From Bacteroidales bacterium (GTDB lineage: Bacteria; Bacteroidota; Bacteroidia; Bacteroidales; F082), in NCBI GenBank assembly GCA_017427985.1, contig JAFRRS010000005.1:1-53673 (forward strand): a stretch of DNA of 53,673 nucleotides, read 5' to 3'. Below the pieces are notes generated by a model that saw only the letters and a list, made by a program, of their open reading frames with translations, made no database searches and was not told the DNA's origin. The translations under genes were made by a program, and so were the position numbers. Of the stretch, positions 29,735-38,025 are shown piece after piece (the stretch's first letter is position 1; the number at the start of each line of letters is the position of its first letter).

Positions 29735-29953
29735 TTAAAACAACTCAAAAGCACTTTCAAGTTCTTCAATTTTTAAAGATATTCCTGGTATGATCCTATT
29801 TCGAATATCACTCATATGTTCAACATCACTAATTTTTAAACTTCGCACCGGTGTATGTTCCAACTCTTTAAGTTCTTTCTTGCTTTTCACCAACATTTGC
29901 TTCAATTCTGATAATGAAATATTTTCATATTCAGATAAATCCAACTCTTTCAT
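29735..29953 (-). CDS. Small coiled-coil phage protein
   Basis: The 72-residue protein is rich in Glu, Lys and Leu and predicted to be a helical hairpin (SELKQMLVKSKKELKELEH). It follows the exonuclease gene by 12 bases and is probably co-transcribed with it. No known family. Confidence 0.55.
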   Translation of the reverse strand: MKELDLSEYENISLSELKQMLVKSKKELKELEHTPVRSLKISDVEHMSDIRNRIIPGISLKIEELESAFELF

Positions 29954-29965
29954 ATATTATAAAAT

Positions 29966-30898
29966 TTATTTAACACCTAAAATCATTTCCATAAACTCAG
30001 ATTCGCTTAATATAGTGAGAGGTTGCCCCTCTTCTATCAGCTTAATCGCTTTTTTCTGTTTGCCAGACATACCATCCTCACCTACAAATCTGTAATCCTG
30101 TTGTCCAACAACAAGAAAATCTGTTGTTTTTGTAATGTTGTCTGCTGGAATACCTCCAACATCTGCGACCATTTTTAATAAATCGACACGATTTTTATAC
30201 ATTTTACCTGTAAAAACAACTGATTTATGAAAGAATGGATTGGTATCATCAAACATATCAGTATCAGGCTCATAATTTTTAAGAAATGCATCAACACTTT
30301 TTTCATGTCTGAAGGTGCGTTTAAATGGTATGTAATCATCATTTGAAAACGACCCCATTTGATACGAGTACTTTTTACAAATGGAATCGAAGTCTGTGCA
30401 ATCTGACAACGCAACAAGATTCAGGAAAAGTTTTGCAGTCATCTCGCAGTCAGCGGCTGCACGATGATGCCCATCACTGTTAATCCCGAAAAACCTGCAA
30501 AGCGATTCAAGCGAATAAGATGGCAGACCTGGTCGAATAAACTTTGACAAGCTGCACGAACACATAAATCTGAATTGAGGATATTGCAAACCATGCAAAT
30601 CGCATTCATCACGAATCACACCCATGTCGAATGGTGAATAATGAGCAATAACATCTTTGCCGGAAAGCAAACCACTCACCTCATTCCACACTGTTGGGAA
30701 ATCGGCAGCGTCAGCTGTCATTTGCGGTGTGATGCCATGAACCATGATGTTAGCATAATCGTAATTGTTACCTGGTGGCTGTATGAGCCACGATTGAGTT
30801 TTTGTTATTGTGCCGTTTTCAACGACGCACACTCCGACTTCACAAGCAGACGCACGTTCAGAAGTCGCAGTTTCAAAGTCGATAACTGTGAAATCCAT
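29966..30898 (-). CDS. DnaQ-family 3'-5' exonuclease with BRCT domain
   Basis: The 310-residue protein has Exo I DFET (residues 8-11), Exo II in AHYSPFD and Exo III with HRAAADCE, all with the acidic residues needed for two-metal catalysis. A BRCT-like domain (about 225-300) has FTGKM and GGIPADNITKTTDFLVVG. Such exonuclease-BRCT fusions resemble the epsilon subunit found in Gram-positive and Bacteroidota genomes. Likely role is phage DNA repair or proofreading. Confidence 0.88.
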   Translation of the reverse strand: MDFTVIDFETATSERASACEVGVCVVENGTITKTQSWLIQPPGNNYDYANIMVHGITPQMTADAADFPTVWNEVSGLLSGKDVIAHYSPFDMGVIRDECDLHGLQYPQFRFMCSCSLSKFIRPGLPSYSLESLCRFFGINSDGHHRAAADCEMTAKLFLNLVALSDCTDFDSICKKYSYQMGSFSNDDYIPFKRTFRHEKSVDAFLKNYEPDTDMFDDTNPFFHKSVVFTGKMYKNRVDLLKMVADVGGIPADNITKTTDFLVVGQQDYRFVGEDGMSGKQKKAIKLIEEGQPLTILSESEFMEMILGVK

Positions 30899-30974
30899 GT
30901 TTGAATAATTTATGTTTCGCGTACAAAAATACGGATTTTTTAGTTTGTAACAACTTTGAAGTAACTTTGTAAAA

Positions 30975-31006
30975 TAAAAAAGCCCTCGCCGTTAAGGTGA
31001 GGGCTT
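30975..31006 (-). terminator. Terminator after HicAB
   Basis: Stem AGCCCTC/GAGGGCT with a 10-11 base loop and a long T-run on the minus strand, 20 bases after the hicB stop. Confidence 0.88.
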
Positions 31007-31025
31007 CTGCAATGCCGGTTGCGTG

Positions 31026-31427
31026 TCAAAACAAACAGACGTTGCTAAGTTCTCTTCCGAGGTTCGTTACGCCAGTCTGAATACGTGCAACAGTTTTTGC
31101 CGACGGACGGCTTTTGCCTGTCACATAGTGGCTCAGTTGATGGCGGTCGATACCTGTAAATTTTTGTAATGCCGAAAGGCTGATTATTTTGCCGTAATAC
31201 TGAAGGAAGCTTACTGTGTCATAGCGGAACTCGAATTCAAGTTCCGGAAGTGTTTTGCCTTCCTCTTTCCACATTTCCTTAACTTCTTCATGACACTCGT
31301 TGAAATCTTTCATGGCTTCTGTCACGCTGTCACCAAAGCCTGATATCATACAGATTGGGTTTGAGTCGGTACATACCGCAAACAAGCCGTCGCTTCCCAC
31401 TTCGATAAATGCTGTAAGTTTTTTCAT
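31026..31427 (-). CDS. hicB: HicB-type antitoxin
   Basis: The 133-residue protein has the N-terminal HicB fold (TAFIEVGSDGLFAVCTD, then GFGDSVTEAMKDFNE) that blocks the toxin and a C-terminal helix-turn-helix (LSALQKFTGIDRHQLSHYV) that binds the operator. It lies directly downstream of hicA, the usual order in the family. It represses its own promoter in known systems. Confidence 0.88.
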   Translation of the reverse strand: MKKLTAFIEVGSDGLFAVCTDSNPICMISGFGDSVTEAMKDFNECHEEVKEMWKEEGKTLPELEFEFRYDTVSFLQYYGKIISLSALQKFTGIDRHQLSHYVTGKSRPSAKTVARIQTGVTNLGRELSNVCLF

Positions 31428-31464
31428 GATGTCGTGTTTTTATTTGTTTTTGTAAGGGAGTGGA

Positions 31465-31653
31465 TTACAAATCCACCCCCGATTCTTTTGCTATTACTTT
31501 CACCGTTCCGTTCGGTATCTCCTTTGGTCCGTGTCGCGGTATCGGGAACATCTTGTTGGTTATCGGACTGAACCAGTGGTCGTGGTTTCCGCCATGTCTT
31601 AGGAAATAGCAACCGGCGTTTTTAAGTTTTCTTTCAAGTTCGTGTGTTCTCAT
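31465..31653 (-). CDS. hicA: HicA-type mRNA interferase toxin
   Basis: The 62-residue toxin has the double-stranded-RNA-binding-like fold with catalytic His in RHGGNHDHWF and PRHGPKEIPNGTVKVIAKE. HicA cleaves mRNAs when HicB is lost, so the pair stabilises the prophage or limits competing phage. The ATG at 31653 fits the family start; an in-frame ATG at 31680 lies almost on the promoter. Confidence 0.88.
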   Translation of the reverse strand: MRTHELERKLKNAGCYFLRHGGNHDHWFSPITNKMFPIPRHGPKEIPNGTVKVIAKESGVDL

Positions 31654-31682
31654 AGCAACCTTTTTTGTTTGTTTTGACATTG

Positions 31683-31713
31683 CAAAGATACACATTTGTA
31701 TATTACCATGCAA
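31683..31713 (-). promoter_or_regulatory. Promoter of hicAB
   Basis: Minus-strand TTGC, 19 bases, TATCTTTG; it lies about 30 bases upstream of the hicA start. It does not carry the late-promoter GTCRYT element. Confidence 0.65.
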
Positions 31714-31749
31714 TAAAAAAGTAAAAAAAAATCAAATATTTTTGCAATC

Positions 31750-31776
31750 GTAAATGCTTAATAATTAAGCACTTAC
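31750..31776. promoter_or_regulatory. 27-bp palindrome upstream of hicA
   Basis: GTAA-N-TGCTTAAT-N-ATTAAGCA-N-TTAC is a palindrome with one unmatched pair. It is about 37 bases upstream of the hicA -33 element, and is a plausible operator for HicB or another dimer. Confidence 0.5.
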
Positions 31777-31871
31777 AAAACAAGCACAAAAATTTTTTCT
31801 TATTTGGCTGAAAAACACCCGAAAAACGCCGAAAAAGTTACGCCAAAATCGTCATTTCCCGAAAAAACCTG

Positions 31872-31913
31872 AAAAACGAAACGCCCCGACATCGGGGAGA
31901 TGCGGGACGTTTC
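31872..31913 (-). terminator. Terminator of the head operon
   Basis: Stem GAAACG/CGTTTC with an inner CCCCGA/TCGGGG hairpin, then GTTTTTC on the minus strand. It ends the head/neck operon that starts at 35376. Confidence 0.75.
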
Positions 31914-31951
31914 TCTTTGAAAACATAAAAAATTCATCCATGTGGGAAAAA

Positions 31952-32206
31952 TCAATCGATTTTCGTAAAACCGTTGAGTTTTGCTATTCTGGCCAGCATC
32001 TCTTCAGCGGCTTCTCTTGTTTTATATATGAGATGGTAATTCTTCGAAATGCCGAGCTCATAATCCTTCAGATGCTCTTCAGTGAGAGCGATTCTCGCAA
32101 ACGGTTCGTCGCTGCACAAGAAGCACTCGAAGCCGGAAATGGTCTCATGCACCTCCAGAGAGCCTTTCCATTGCACGCCATCAACTATTTTAATATATTT
32201 GCTCAT
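31952..32206 (-). CDS. Small phage head/neck protein
   Basis: The 84-residue protein shares an ATGA overlap with the gene upstream. It has no recognised motif. As the last gene of the portal operon it probably takes part in head or neck assembly. Confidence 0.55.
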   Translation of the reverse strand: MSKYIKIVDGVQWKGSLEVHETISGFECFLCSDEPFARIALTEEHLKDYELGISKNYHLIYKTREAAEEMLARIAKLNGFTKID

Positions 32207-32907
32207 TTCTTTTTCAAGGCCTCCTTCTCCTTGTTATACTGGTCTATCTTGTTATTGAGCGCCGACAGCACACCATGCACATCCGATTCCTCGATAAGCT
32301 TGTTATCCTGCGGACGGTTGTCGTTAAGCATCAGAAACAAGTCCTGGAGTATCAGGAATGGAGACTTCGCCTGCGCCTCCCCTCCCTTGCTTCTATGAAA
32401 CACAAGCGGATAAAGCCCCTCGATATAGCCTTGCACGCCTTGCCACCAAAGCGACACGGCAACGGCTTTCCTGCGTGATATGAACCGGCAACGCTGGCCG
32501 AGTTCCTTCAAAGCCTTCTTAATGAATCTCCTGTTATGCGTAATTGAATAGCGAAGCATCATTGCATCGGCATAGAAATAGCTGCCGAACTTGGTATCGA
32601 GGAGATGTCCGTTGATTTTTGTCGGGTTTACAATATCCACAGGATACTCGTCAAGCAGAAACGCCATCTTCTCGCTGAACTCCTTAATCTGGTAGGCTTC
32701 GAGCTTGAACCTCGTCTTGCCTTTCTCAAAGAGAACTTCGCCCTTGCTACGGAGGATCTTCAGTCCGGCAAGCCTACAGAAAGACACAAGAAGGAGTGTG
32801 TCCCTGTCGAGGTCCAAGTCGAAAAGCTCTGCCACGACGTACAGCTGCTTCAGAGTCAGTTGGTTCCAAGCCACTGGAGCCTTGATGTCGATTACGCTGT
32901 CCATCAT
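32203..32907 (-). CDS. Phage head-operon protein of unknown function
   Basis: The 234-residue helical protein (QLTLKQLYVVAELFDLDLDR, then a basic middle RRKAVAVSLWWQGVQGY) is in the portal operon with a 4-base overlap to its upstream partner. It might be a head-tail connector or scaffold-like protein; no family was recognised. Confidence 0.5.
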   Translation of the reverse strand: MMDSVIDIKAPVAWNQLTLKQLYVVAELFDLDLDRDTLLLVSFCRLAGLKILRSKGEVLFEKGKTRFKLEAYQIKEFSEKMAFLLDEYPVDIVNPTKINGHLLDTKFGSYFYADAMMLRYSITHNRRFIKKALKELGQRCRFISRRKAVAVSLWWQGVQGYIEGLYPLVFHRSKGGEAQAKSPFLILQDLFLMLNDNRPQDNKLIEESDVHGVLSALNNKIDQYNKEKEALKKK

Positions 32908-33776
32908 AATAGGTTTGCGACAGCCCCATTGCCGAGATTGATTCCCGGCAATTCATAAACATTCGAATTCTTGAATGTCTGGAAGCTGTCAATATTCATT
33001 AACATAATATCTCTTGCACGTATGGCCATCGAACCGGCAAGCGAGTCATTGTCGATCGAGCCTGCCACCACGGCAAGCCCCACATACTCCATCACGCTTG
33101 TTTCAACCGGCGCCACCGTCACGTTGTTACGTTTCTTTTCAAGGAGTTCGGCCACATACGCCTCAGATATGTACTGTGCCACCACGTCATGCAGCACCAC
33201 CTTCATCTTCGGGATCATCTTATAATAGCCGTCCCAAGTCATCACAACATCCTGAAAACTCTTCACTGTGGCGAAATTGCGTTTGTATTCGTCAACAGAG
33301 AATATGAATCCCGAGCTCAGGTACTTGAACTGGTCTGTTGACCTCCAGCCGTGATATTTGGCATTGGCATCACGCGAATTGTCAAGCAGGAATCGCGTCA
33401 GAATATCGAGAGCGAGTGACTTGCGCTGCGCCGTTCCCTCCTTGAGTTTCTCCACACGTTCTTTCGATGCCGGTGACACTGCCTGGTTTGACTGCACCAC
33501 GAATCCCGCTTCCGAAAGCTGCAGATCGAGAATCGGTATCGCGTCAAGGAAAGCCATCTGGCATATTGCGCGTTTAACAAGAGAACGCAAAACCGCATGG
33601 TCGTCTTCAACGCCCTCCTGAACTTCCGTGTCGAGAGCCGCCGCGAGTGTCACACCGAGGATGCGGTCTGTGACGACACCCTGTGCCGTGTCCAGAAAAT
33701 CAGTCATCCTGTCGGTACTGGTCTTCCAGTTGATGTTTGGAAGATACAGCTTTATATCTGTGTTATTCGCTATCAT
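32904..33776 (-). CDS. Phage head completion protein (DUF6712-like)
   Basis: The 290-residue protein begins MIANNTDIKLYLPNINWKTS and is similar to the DUF6712 proteins next to portals in Bacteroidales phages as I know them. It overlaps the portal stop by four bases. Helical structure and position fit a head-tail adaptor. Confidence 0.6.
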   Translation of the reverse strand: MIANNTDIKLYLPNINWKTSTDRMTDFLDTAQGVVTDRILGVTLAAALDTEVQEGVEDDHAVLRSLVKRAICQMAFLDAIPILDLQLSEAGFVVQSNQAVSPASKERVEKLKEGTAQRKSLALDILTRFLLDNSRDANAKYHGWRSTDQFKYLSSGFIFSVDEYKRNFATVKSFQDVVMTWDGYYKMIPKMKVVLHDVVAQYISEAYVAELLEKKRNNVTVAPVETSVMEYVGLAVVAGSIDNDSLAGSMAIRARDIMLMNIDSFQTFKNSNVYELPGINLGNGAVANLL

Positions 33777-35149
33777 TGCACTATTGCATTAGTTGATTCC
33801 TGTTTGCCCGATTTGTTCTGGTCGAGAGTAGTGAACACATATTCAGGCACTGCGATTGTTATATCTTCATCCCAATTGTTGAACTTGCGGATAAGCGAAA
33901 ACGGTCTCAGGGCGCGGTCAACCATCGGGAATGTGAGAGCCTGTTTCATCATGAATATTTCACGTATATTCGAGCCGCTGAGTGAGTTCGAGTTCTTGCC
34001 TGGCACAGCACCCACAAGGCTCGGATGAACGCCCATGGCGTAGCTGATAACGTTTGCGCCTGTCTCATAGTCTGTGACGTATTCGCCACCCTCTATATCG
34101 TTCTTTATCGTCTCGATGGTGATATACTTCTCCTCTGTAGCCGACGATCCCGACGGCACAAGTTCCTTTATCGACATAATCGACTTGCCTGCGTTCTGCT
34201 CGCCTGTAAGCACATTGTTGATGTCATTCACAAGTTGGTCGCGCAGTTCTTTTCTGCCTTTTATATCAGATGGTTGGATGCCAGCCTGTTTCTCTTTATC
34301 CTGGAAATACTTGGGCGAAACATAAATGATATGGCGCACGCCGAGTTTGTATTTCAGAATGGCTTTTTTCAGAGCGGGAATCGAAATGATGTTGTCATAC
34401 CAACCCGAACGGAACACCGAATACCAGGTCGGATAACTGTAATACGGCCTGCCGGGCGACGGCATATAAATCGGATAGCAGAAAGCGCGTTTCTGTTTTT
34501 GTTTCCCTTTGTAATAGGTCTGGAAGTCCTTCAAGCTCTGAAACGCTTTATACTCGTCAAGAACGAGATAGTCGATCATTTCATCTTTCTTTTCCTCCCA
34601 GTCGCCACGATAAAGCATATACTTTATCTCACCGTTTTTGTCAACGCCCCAACGGCAGAAAGCAGCTTCACGGTGTCTGAGTGTTTCGATGGAATTCAGT
34701 TCCTTGTCAAACACCACGATTGGGAATCCGTTATGAAAATATGAAAGGTCGGTAAGAGTCTCCATCAGATACAGCGAAATATCATTGCGTTCGCACCAAT
34801 CGAACTCCTTACCCTTGGTTATTTCATAATAATCGACCACGCGATTGTTTTTACGGTCGCGTATCAGTTTCACGAGTTTCGGTCCGAGTCCGAACCCCAC
34901 CTGCCAATTGAAATTGGCATTAGTGCCTACTATTTCAGCTCTGTCTATTTTGTCGAGTACTCGCTGAGGAAGCAGATTATCAGGACCCCATTGCGGGACT
35001 CTGAAGCCATCGACATCATCGAAGTCCAATTTAGGCTCGTTGAACTTTGCTGAAGTCTCGGTTTCAAAAAGGATTGCCTGTGCGCCTGGTATATAGCAGG
35101 CGTTATCGAATATCCAAAAGCTGTCAAGTGTCTCTTGTTGCTGGCTCAT
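33773..35149 (-). CDS. Portal protein
   Basis: The 458-residue protein has portal traits: early GPDNLLPQRVLDKIDRAEI, GFGLGPKLV, YSIxxF-like YSYPTWYSVFRSGWYD, and C-terminal LSGSNIREIFMMKQALTFPM before the crown helix. Portal forms the dodecameric gate in the capsid vertex. It is separated from the terminase by the RadC/ArdC cluster, an uncommon arrangement. Confidence 0.82.
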   Translation of the reverse strand: MSQQQETLDSFWIFDNACYIPGAQAILFETETSAKFNEPKLDFDDVDGFRVPQWGPDNLLPQRVLDKIDRAEIVGTNANFNWQVGFGLGPKLVKLIRDRKNNRVVDYYEITKGKEFDWCERNDISLYLMETLTDLSYFHNGFPIVVFDKELNSIETLRHREAAFCRWGVDKNGEIKYMLYRGDWEEKKDEMIDYLVLDEYKAFQSLKDFQTYYKGKQKQKRAFCYPIYMPSPGRPYYSYPTWYSVFRSGWYDNIISIPALKKAILKYKLGVRHIIYVSPKYFQDKEKQAGIQPSDIKGRKELRDQLVNDINNVLTGEQNAGKSIMSIKELVPSGSSATEEKYITIETIKNDIEGGEYVTDYETGANVISYAMGVHPSLVGAVPGKNSNSLSGSNIREIFMMKQALTFPMVDRALRPFSLIRKFNNWDEDITIAVPEYVFTTLDQNKSGKQESTNAIVQ

Positions 35150-35376
35150 TTGAAGACCTCCATTCCGTTTAGTTCAACGACTGTGAGACGCACCACCTTG
35201 TTGATTTTGCCTGATGCAATACATTCGATATTCATAGTTCTGCCTGAGGAGTGGAATGATGTGACCTTAGCCTGTTGCACGAAAATCTTCCTGCCATCCT
35301 CAGCGATCCAGGTTATTGAGAACTCCTTAACCGACTGGACGTATTCGAATATCTGCGACTCATGGATTTTTGCCAT
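35146..35376 (-). CDS. Small first protein of the portal operon
   Basis: The 76-residue beta-rich protein starts at the ATG at 35376; the longer frame begins with a TTG that lies inside the late promoter, which decides the start. Its end overlaps the portal start by four bases. Function unknown; possible head decoration or connector. Confidence 0.65.
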   Translation of the reverse strand: MAKIHESQIFEYVQSVKEFSITWIAEDGRKIFVQQAKVTSFHSSGRTMNIECIASGKINKVVRLTVVELNGMEVFK

Positions 35377-35393
35377 ATTTTTTAAAATTTTCA

Positions 35394-35428
35394 GCAAAAT
35401 TAGTTTCAACCGTTGTCAAGCCAGCGAC
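35394..35428 (-). promoter_or_regulatory. Late promoter, portal operon
   Basis: Minus-strand GTCGCT, 20 bases, TAATTTTGC, 18 bases upstream of the ATG at 35376. Same spacing as four other sites. Confidence 0.78.
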
Positions 35429-35851
35429 AAAAAACAGGCATGGGTTGACTGTTTTTGAAACGTGTTAGCGTTGTCGCACTTTCAATTTTGTAAAACATTG
35501 ATTATCAAGAAAAAGCCCTATTCAAAAAACGCGGCGAGCGTTTTTTTTCGTCGTTAGACCCCTCGCCGCCCTACCGACAAATCGGCAATTGCACCCCTTT
35601 TATTATGCGAAATATGCCTGAAGTGTGTTTCAGCGGTCGGGGTTGTGGTTTGTTGGTCGGTGGCGGTCGTGGTGGTGGGTGGCTACGTGTGTCGGGTGGT
35701 GTGCATGGCACTCCGTGCGGTGGCATTGTGCGTTGGGCTCCGTCGTTGCGTCGTGAAACAAAGCGATTACCTGTGGTAATCTGAACTATACGTGAAGTTG
35801 TGCGGCTGCCGGCTCGCAGAGCCTTGTGCCGCACAGCGAACACCTTCAAAC
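35429..35851. other. Non-coding region between RadC and the portal operon
   Basis: About 420 bases hold no convincing gene. A 62-base stretch (35633-35694) has no A on the plus strand and is almost entirely G and T. A longer frame across it on the minus strand is low-complexity, proline-rich, and not supported by start or neighbours. It could be an RNA or a DNA packaging or regulatory site. Confidence 0.5.
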
Positions 35852-35880
35852 AAAAAAGGCCGTGGACGAGTTCCACGGCC
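35852..35880 (-). terminator. Terminator after radC-like gene
   Basis: Perfect 8-bp stem GGCCGTGG/CCACGGCC with a 7-base loop and six T on the minus strand. Confidence 0.9.
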
Positions 35881-35900
35881 TGCGCTTGTCTGTCATCAGC

Positions 35901-36338
35901 CTATATCATGCCACTGTCAGCAAAAGAAAAATAATTGTTTTCGGTCATAACTATATGGTCAAGCACTTTAATTTCAAGGAGTTGCAGGGCTTTCGCAACT
36001 GTCTCGGTGAGTTTCCTGTCTGCCGTGCTCGGTGTGGTGTTTCCGCTCGGGTGGTTGTGTGTCAGCACTACAGCGGTGGCGAGTGCCTCGACTGCATATT
36101 TTGCGATAATTCGGGGGTCTGCGCTCGTTCCATTTATTCCGCCCTGGCTAATCCTGGCGAAACCTTTTATTTTGTTTGCTGGGTTCAGCAACAAAATATA
36201 AAAGTTTTCATAAATATTGATTTCGTTCTCGTCATACACATGAGCGAGGAGGAAATCAAACAGGTCTTTTGAGCTGTTTATTTGTGGTTGCGGTGTGTTG
36301 GTTCTGTTATACTTCAGTTGATACTCTTTCACATACAT
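35901..36338 (-). CDS. RadC-like JAB/MPN domain protein
   Basis: The 145-residue protein has the metal-binding JAMM motif HNHPSGNTTPSTAD (about residues 92-105), typical of RadC. It lacks the N-terminal helix-hairpin-helix of full RadC, as do most phage and conjugative element copies. Function is unproven; linked to anti-restriction or DNA repair islands. The ATG at 36338 is used; the upstream TTG extension is unlikely. Confidence 0.88.
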   Translation of the reverse strand: MYVKEYQLKYNRTNTPQPQINSSKDLFDFLLAHVYDENEINIYENFYILLLNPANKIKGFARISQGGINGTSADPRIIAKYAVEALATAVVLTHNHPSGNTTPSTADRKLTETVAKALQLLEIKVLDHIVMTENNYFSFADSGMI

Positions 36339-36357
36339 AAGGCAAGCGGATTTAATC

Positions 36358-36394
36358 AAAAAAGATGATGGGGAGGGGTTGCCCTCTCCCCATC
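36358..36394 (-). terminator. Hairpin between 36404 gene and radC-like gene
   Basis: Stem GATGGGGAG/CTCCCCATC with six T following on the minus strand. It would separate the radC-like gene from the upstream pair. Confidence 0.75.
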
Positions 36395-36403
36395 GCTGGC
36401 GGT

Positions 36404-36880
36404 TTACTTCATCAGTTCGGTTTCAAGTTCTGTAACCTTTTCGGCTATTTTCGCCCTCAGCGTTTCCACAAACACCCTGTTAAGCTCTGTATTTGTAACG
36501 CTGGCAACTTCCTTTTTATCGCCATAAGGACCGACCGCCACAAGACTGATGCGGAACAGATGGCTTTCAAACTCATCGTTTTCGATTTCATCATCAAGGA
36601 GTTGCTTTGCTGCGTCGAGTTCGTGGTCCGTGTCGTGGAACTTGTCGAGGTGGTCAACGAGTTCTTTTTTACGCTCGATTTCGCTCAAGCACTTTTGAAG
36701 TTCCTGCTTGCGCTTTTCAAGCGCCTTGCGAGTCTTTTCCTCATCTGCCAAAGTTTTGGCTACCACTTCGCCCACTGTTTCGGGTTTCTTCGGTGTTGCG
36801 TCGTTTGCGTTGTTTCCGTTCTGCGCTGTCTGTGCTGCGCCTGCTGTCTGTGCCTTTGGGGCTTCAATTTGTTTTGTCAT
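36404..36880 (-). CDS. Coiled-coil phage protein in the ArdC/RadC cluster
   Basis: The 158-residue protein has an Ala/Gln/Asn-rich N-terminus (about 1-30) and a long charged coiled coil (about 45-110, LADEEKTRKALEKRKQELQK). It follows the ArdC-like gene. No family recognised; possible ssDNA annealing or binding partner. Confidence 0.5.
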   Translation of the reverse strand: MTKQIEAPKAQTAGAAQTAQNGNNANDATPKKPETVGEVVAKTLADEEKTRKALEKRKQELQKCLSEIERKKELVDHLDKFHDTDHELDAAKQLLDDEIENDEFESHLFRISLVAVGPYGDKKEVASVTNTELNRVFVETLRAKIAEKVTELETELMK

Positions 36881-36916
36881 AATACATAAAATTTTGAATG
36901 TTAATAATTTATTTGA

Positions 36917-37345
36917 TTAGTTTGCTTTTGCTTGGATTGGTGCGACCTGCGAGATATCAAACAGATGGCACACCGGGAAATAATTCGGGTTTTCCATGTC
37001 CTGCGTATCGTCCGGGTCTTCCTGGTCTTTTTGTTCTTTGAGCGGTTTGCCCCACACCATGAAAGAGACTGAGCCTTTACGGACTTGAAAACCTTTGTTT
37101 CTCCACTGCTCAAAGGTGTTAAGTTCCTTTGCGCCTTGTCTCTGCATATAGTATTGGATTAGTAACTCGTTGACTCTCACGCCCTCATCAACTTTGTCTT
37201 TGTTGTCTTTTACGAGTTTGTTGGACAACTCACGGAGTTCCACACGTCTGGCGTATGCTCTCGCTTTCTTCGGGTCATCTGTCACGATAGCGGTTGGTGT
37301 TGCGGTTGTCGGTTCTGCTTTCTTTGTGTTCTTTGTGTTTTTCAT
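36917..37345 (-). CDS. ArdC-like N-terminal domain protein
   Basis: The 142-residue protein has the single-stranded-DNA-binding domain pattern found at the N-terminus of ArdC antirestriction proteins (TFEQWRNKGFQVRKGSVSFM followed by VWGKPL). No metalloprotease HExxH domain follows. Such short ArdC-like proteins occur in phages and plasmids of the group. Confidence 0.65.
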   Translation of the reverse strand: MKNTKNTKKAEPTTATPTAIVTDDPKKARAYARRVELRELSNKLVKDNKDKVDEGVRVNELLIQYYMQRQGAKELNTFEQWRNKGFQVRKGSVSFMVWGKPLKEQKDQEDPDDTQDMENPNYFPVCHLFDISQVAPIQAKAN

Positions 37346-37364
37346 TTGTTTGCTCTCCTATTAT

Positions 37365-37505
37365 TTAGTTTTTAAAGTTGTAATACATAAATTCCAATTG
37401 TCTGATGCTCAAGCCTGTTTCGGTTTGCAGTTGTAATAATTCGTCATAGTCGATGCCTGTCATCGAGTGCGCTGCTTTCATTGTGTAGTTGATAGTTGCT
37501 TCCAT
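37365..37505 (-). CDS. 46-residue phage protein
   Basis: The frame from ATG 37505 to TAA 37365 encodes a compact helical protein with TGIDYDELLQLQTETGLSIR, resembling a tiny DNA-binding or adaptor domain. It is the first gene of the ArdC/RadC cluster, 19 bases from the next start. It is too short to be called by length alone, but codon use matches its neighbours. Confidence 0.55.
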   Translation of the reverse strand: MEATINYTMKAAHSMTGIDYDELLQLQTETGLSIRQLEFMYYNFKN

Positions 37506-37969
37506 GTTCTTAATTTTTTGAGTTTTTATTCTTGATTCTACTGAAGTGAGCCTTTTTTAAAGAATTCATTCGTTCGAGTCATTTTTTTTTGAGAGTCTCA
37601 TTCCCTCATCTCTTCGTTTCGCCTTTTTGTACGGCGAAAAGAGAGTAGCCTCATGCAAATCAAGGTTTTCGCAGAAAAAATACTACCTCGAAGAGGATGG
37701 AGATTTTTTCGGAAACCCGGAGGGCTCGACCTTTATTTGTAAACTGAGGCGTAACTATCTTTGCCGTTAAAAAAAGCGAAAAACGAACGAGTGAGGATGG
37801 GAACGGTGAAAGCAAAAGTGACTCGACACGAATTCCTGCAAAAAAGACGGAGCGTAGCGGAGTGCGATAGGGATTGAAGCGGCATCCTTTCCAATCATGG
37901 CAGGTGCTTTATTGCCATGATTGGAAAGATATAGCGGAAAGCCCGGGCCGAATGGCATCGCCCAGAAAC
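37506..37969. other. Structured non-coding region downstream of the terminase
   Basis: About 460 bases without a convincing gene. They contain a 7-bp hairpin TTTCGCC/GGCGAAA (37617-37639), a plus-strand TATCTTTG promoter-like box at about 37758, and a 16-bp perfect hairpin (37887-37928). A short plus-strand frame downstream of the box encodes 26 residues only. It may be a non-coding RNA, a packaging site or the remnant of an inserted element. Confidence 0.5.
37887..37928. repeat. 16-bp perfect inverted repeat near the terminase
   Basis: CTTTCCAATCATGGCA and its exact complement enclose a 10-base loop. No T-run follows on either strand, so it is unlikely to be a plain terminator. Confidence 0.7.
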
Positions 37970-38003
37970 AAAAAAAACAGGCCGACTCCGAAGAGCCAGC
38001 CTG
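37970..38003 (-). terminator. Terminator after the large terminase gene
   Basis: Stem CAGGC..CTC-TTCG-GAG..GCCTG, with a stable TTCG tetraloop, and eight T on the minus strand, 22 bases after the terminase stop. Confidence 0.9.
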
Positions 38004-38025
38004 CAAAAAACAAATGAAACACAAA

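Noticed and set aside
35571..35876. Minus-strand, proline-rich frame of 101 codons
   Set aside because: It starts inside the terminator of the radC-like gene and its composition only mirrors the G/T-rich tract.
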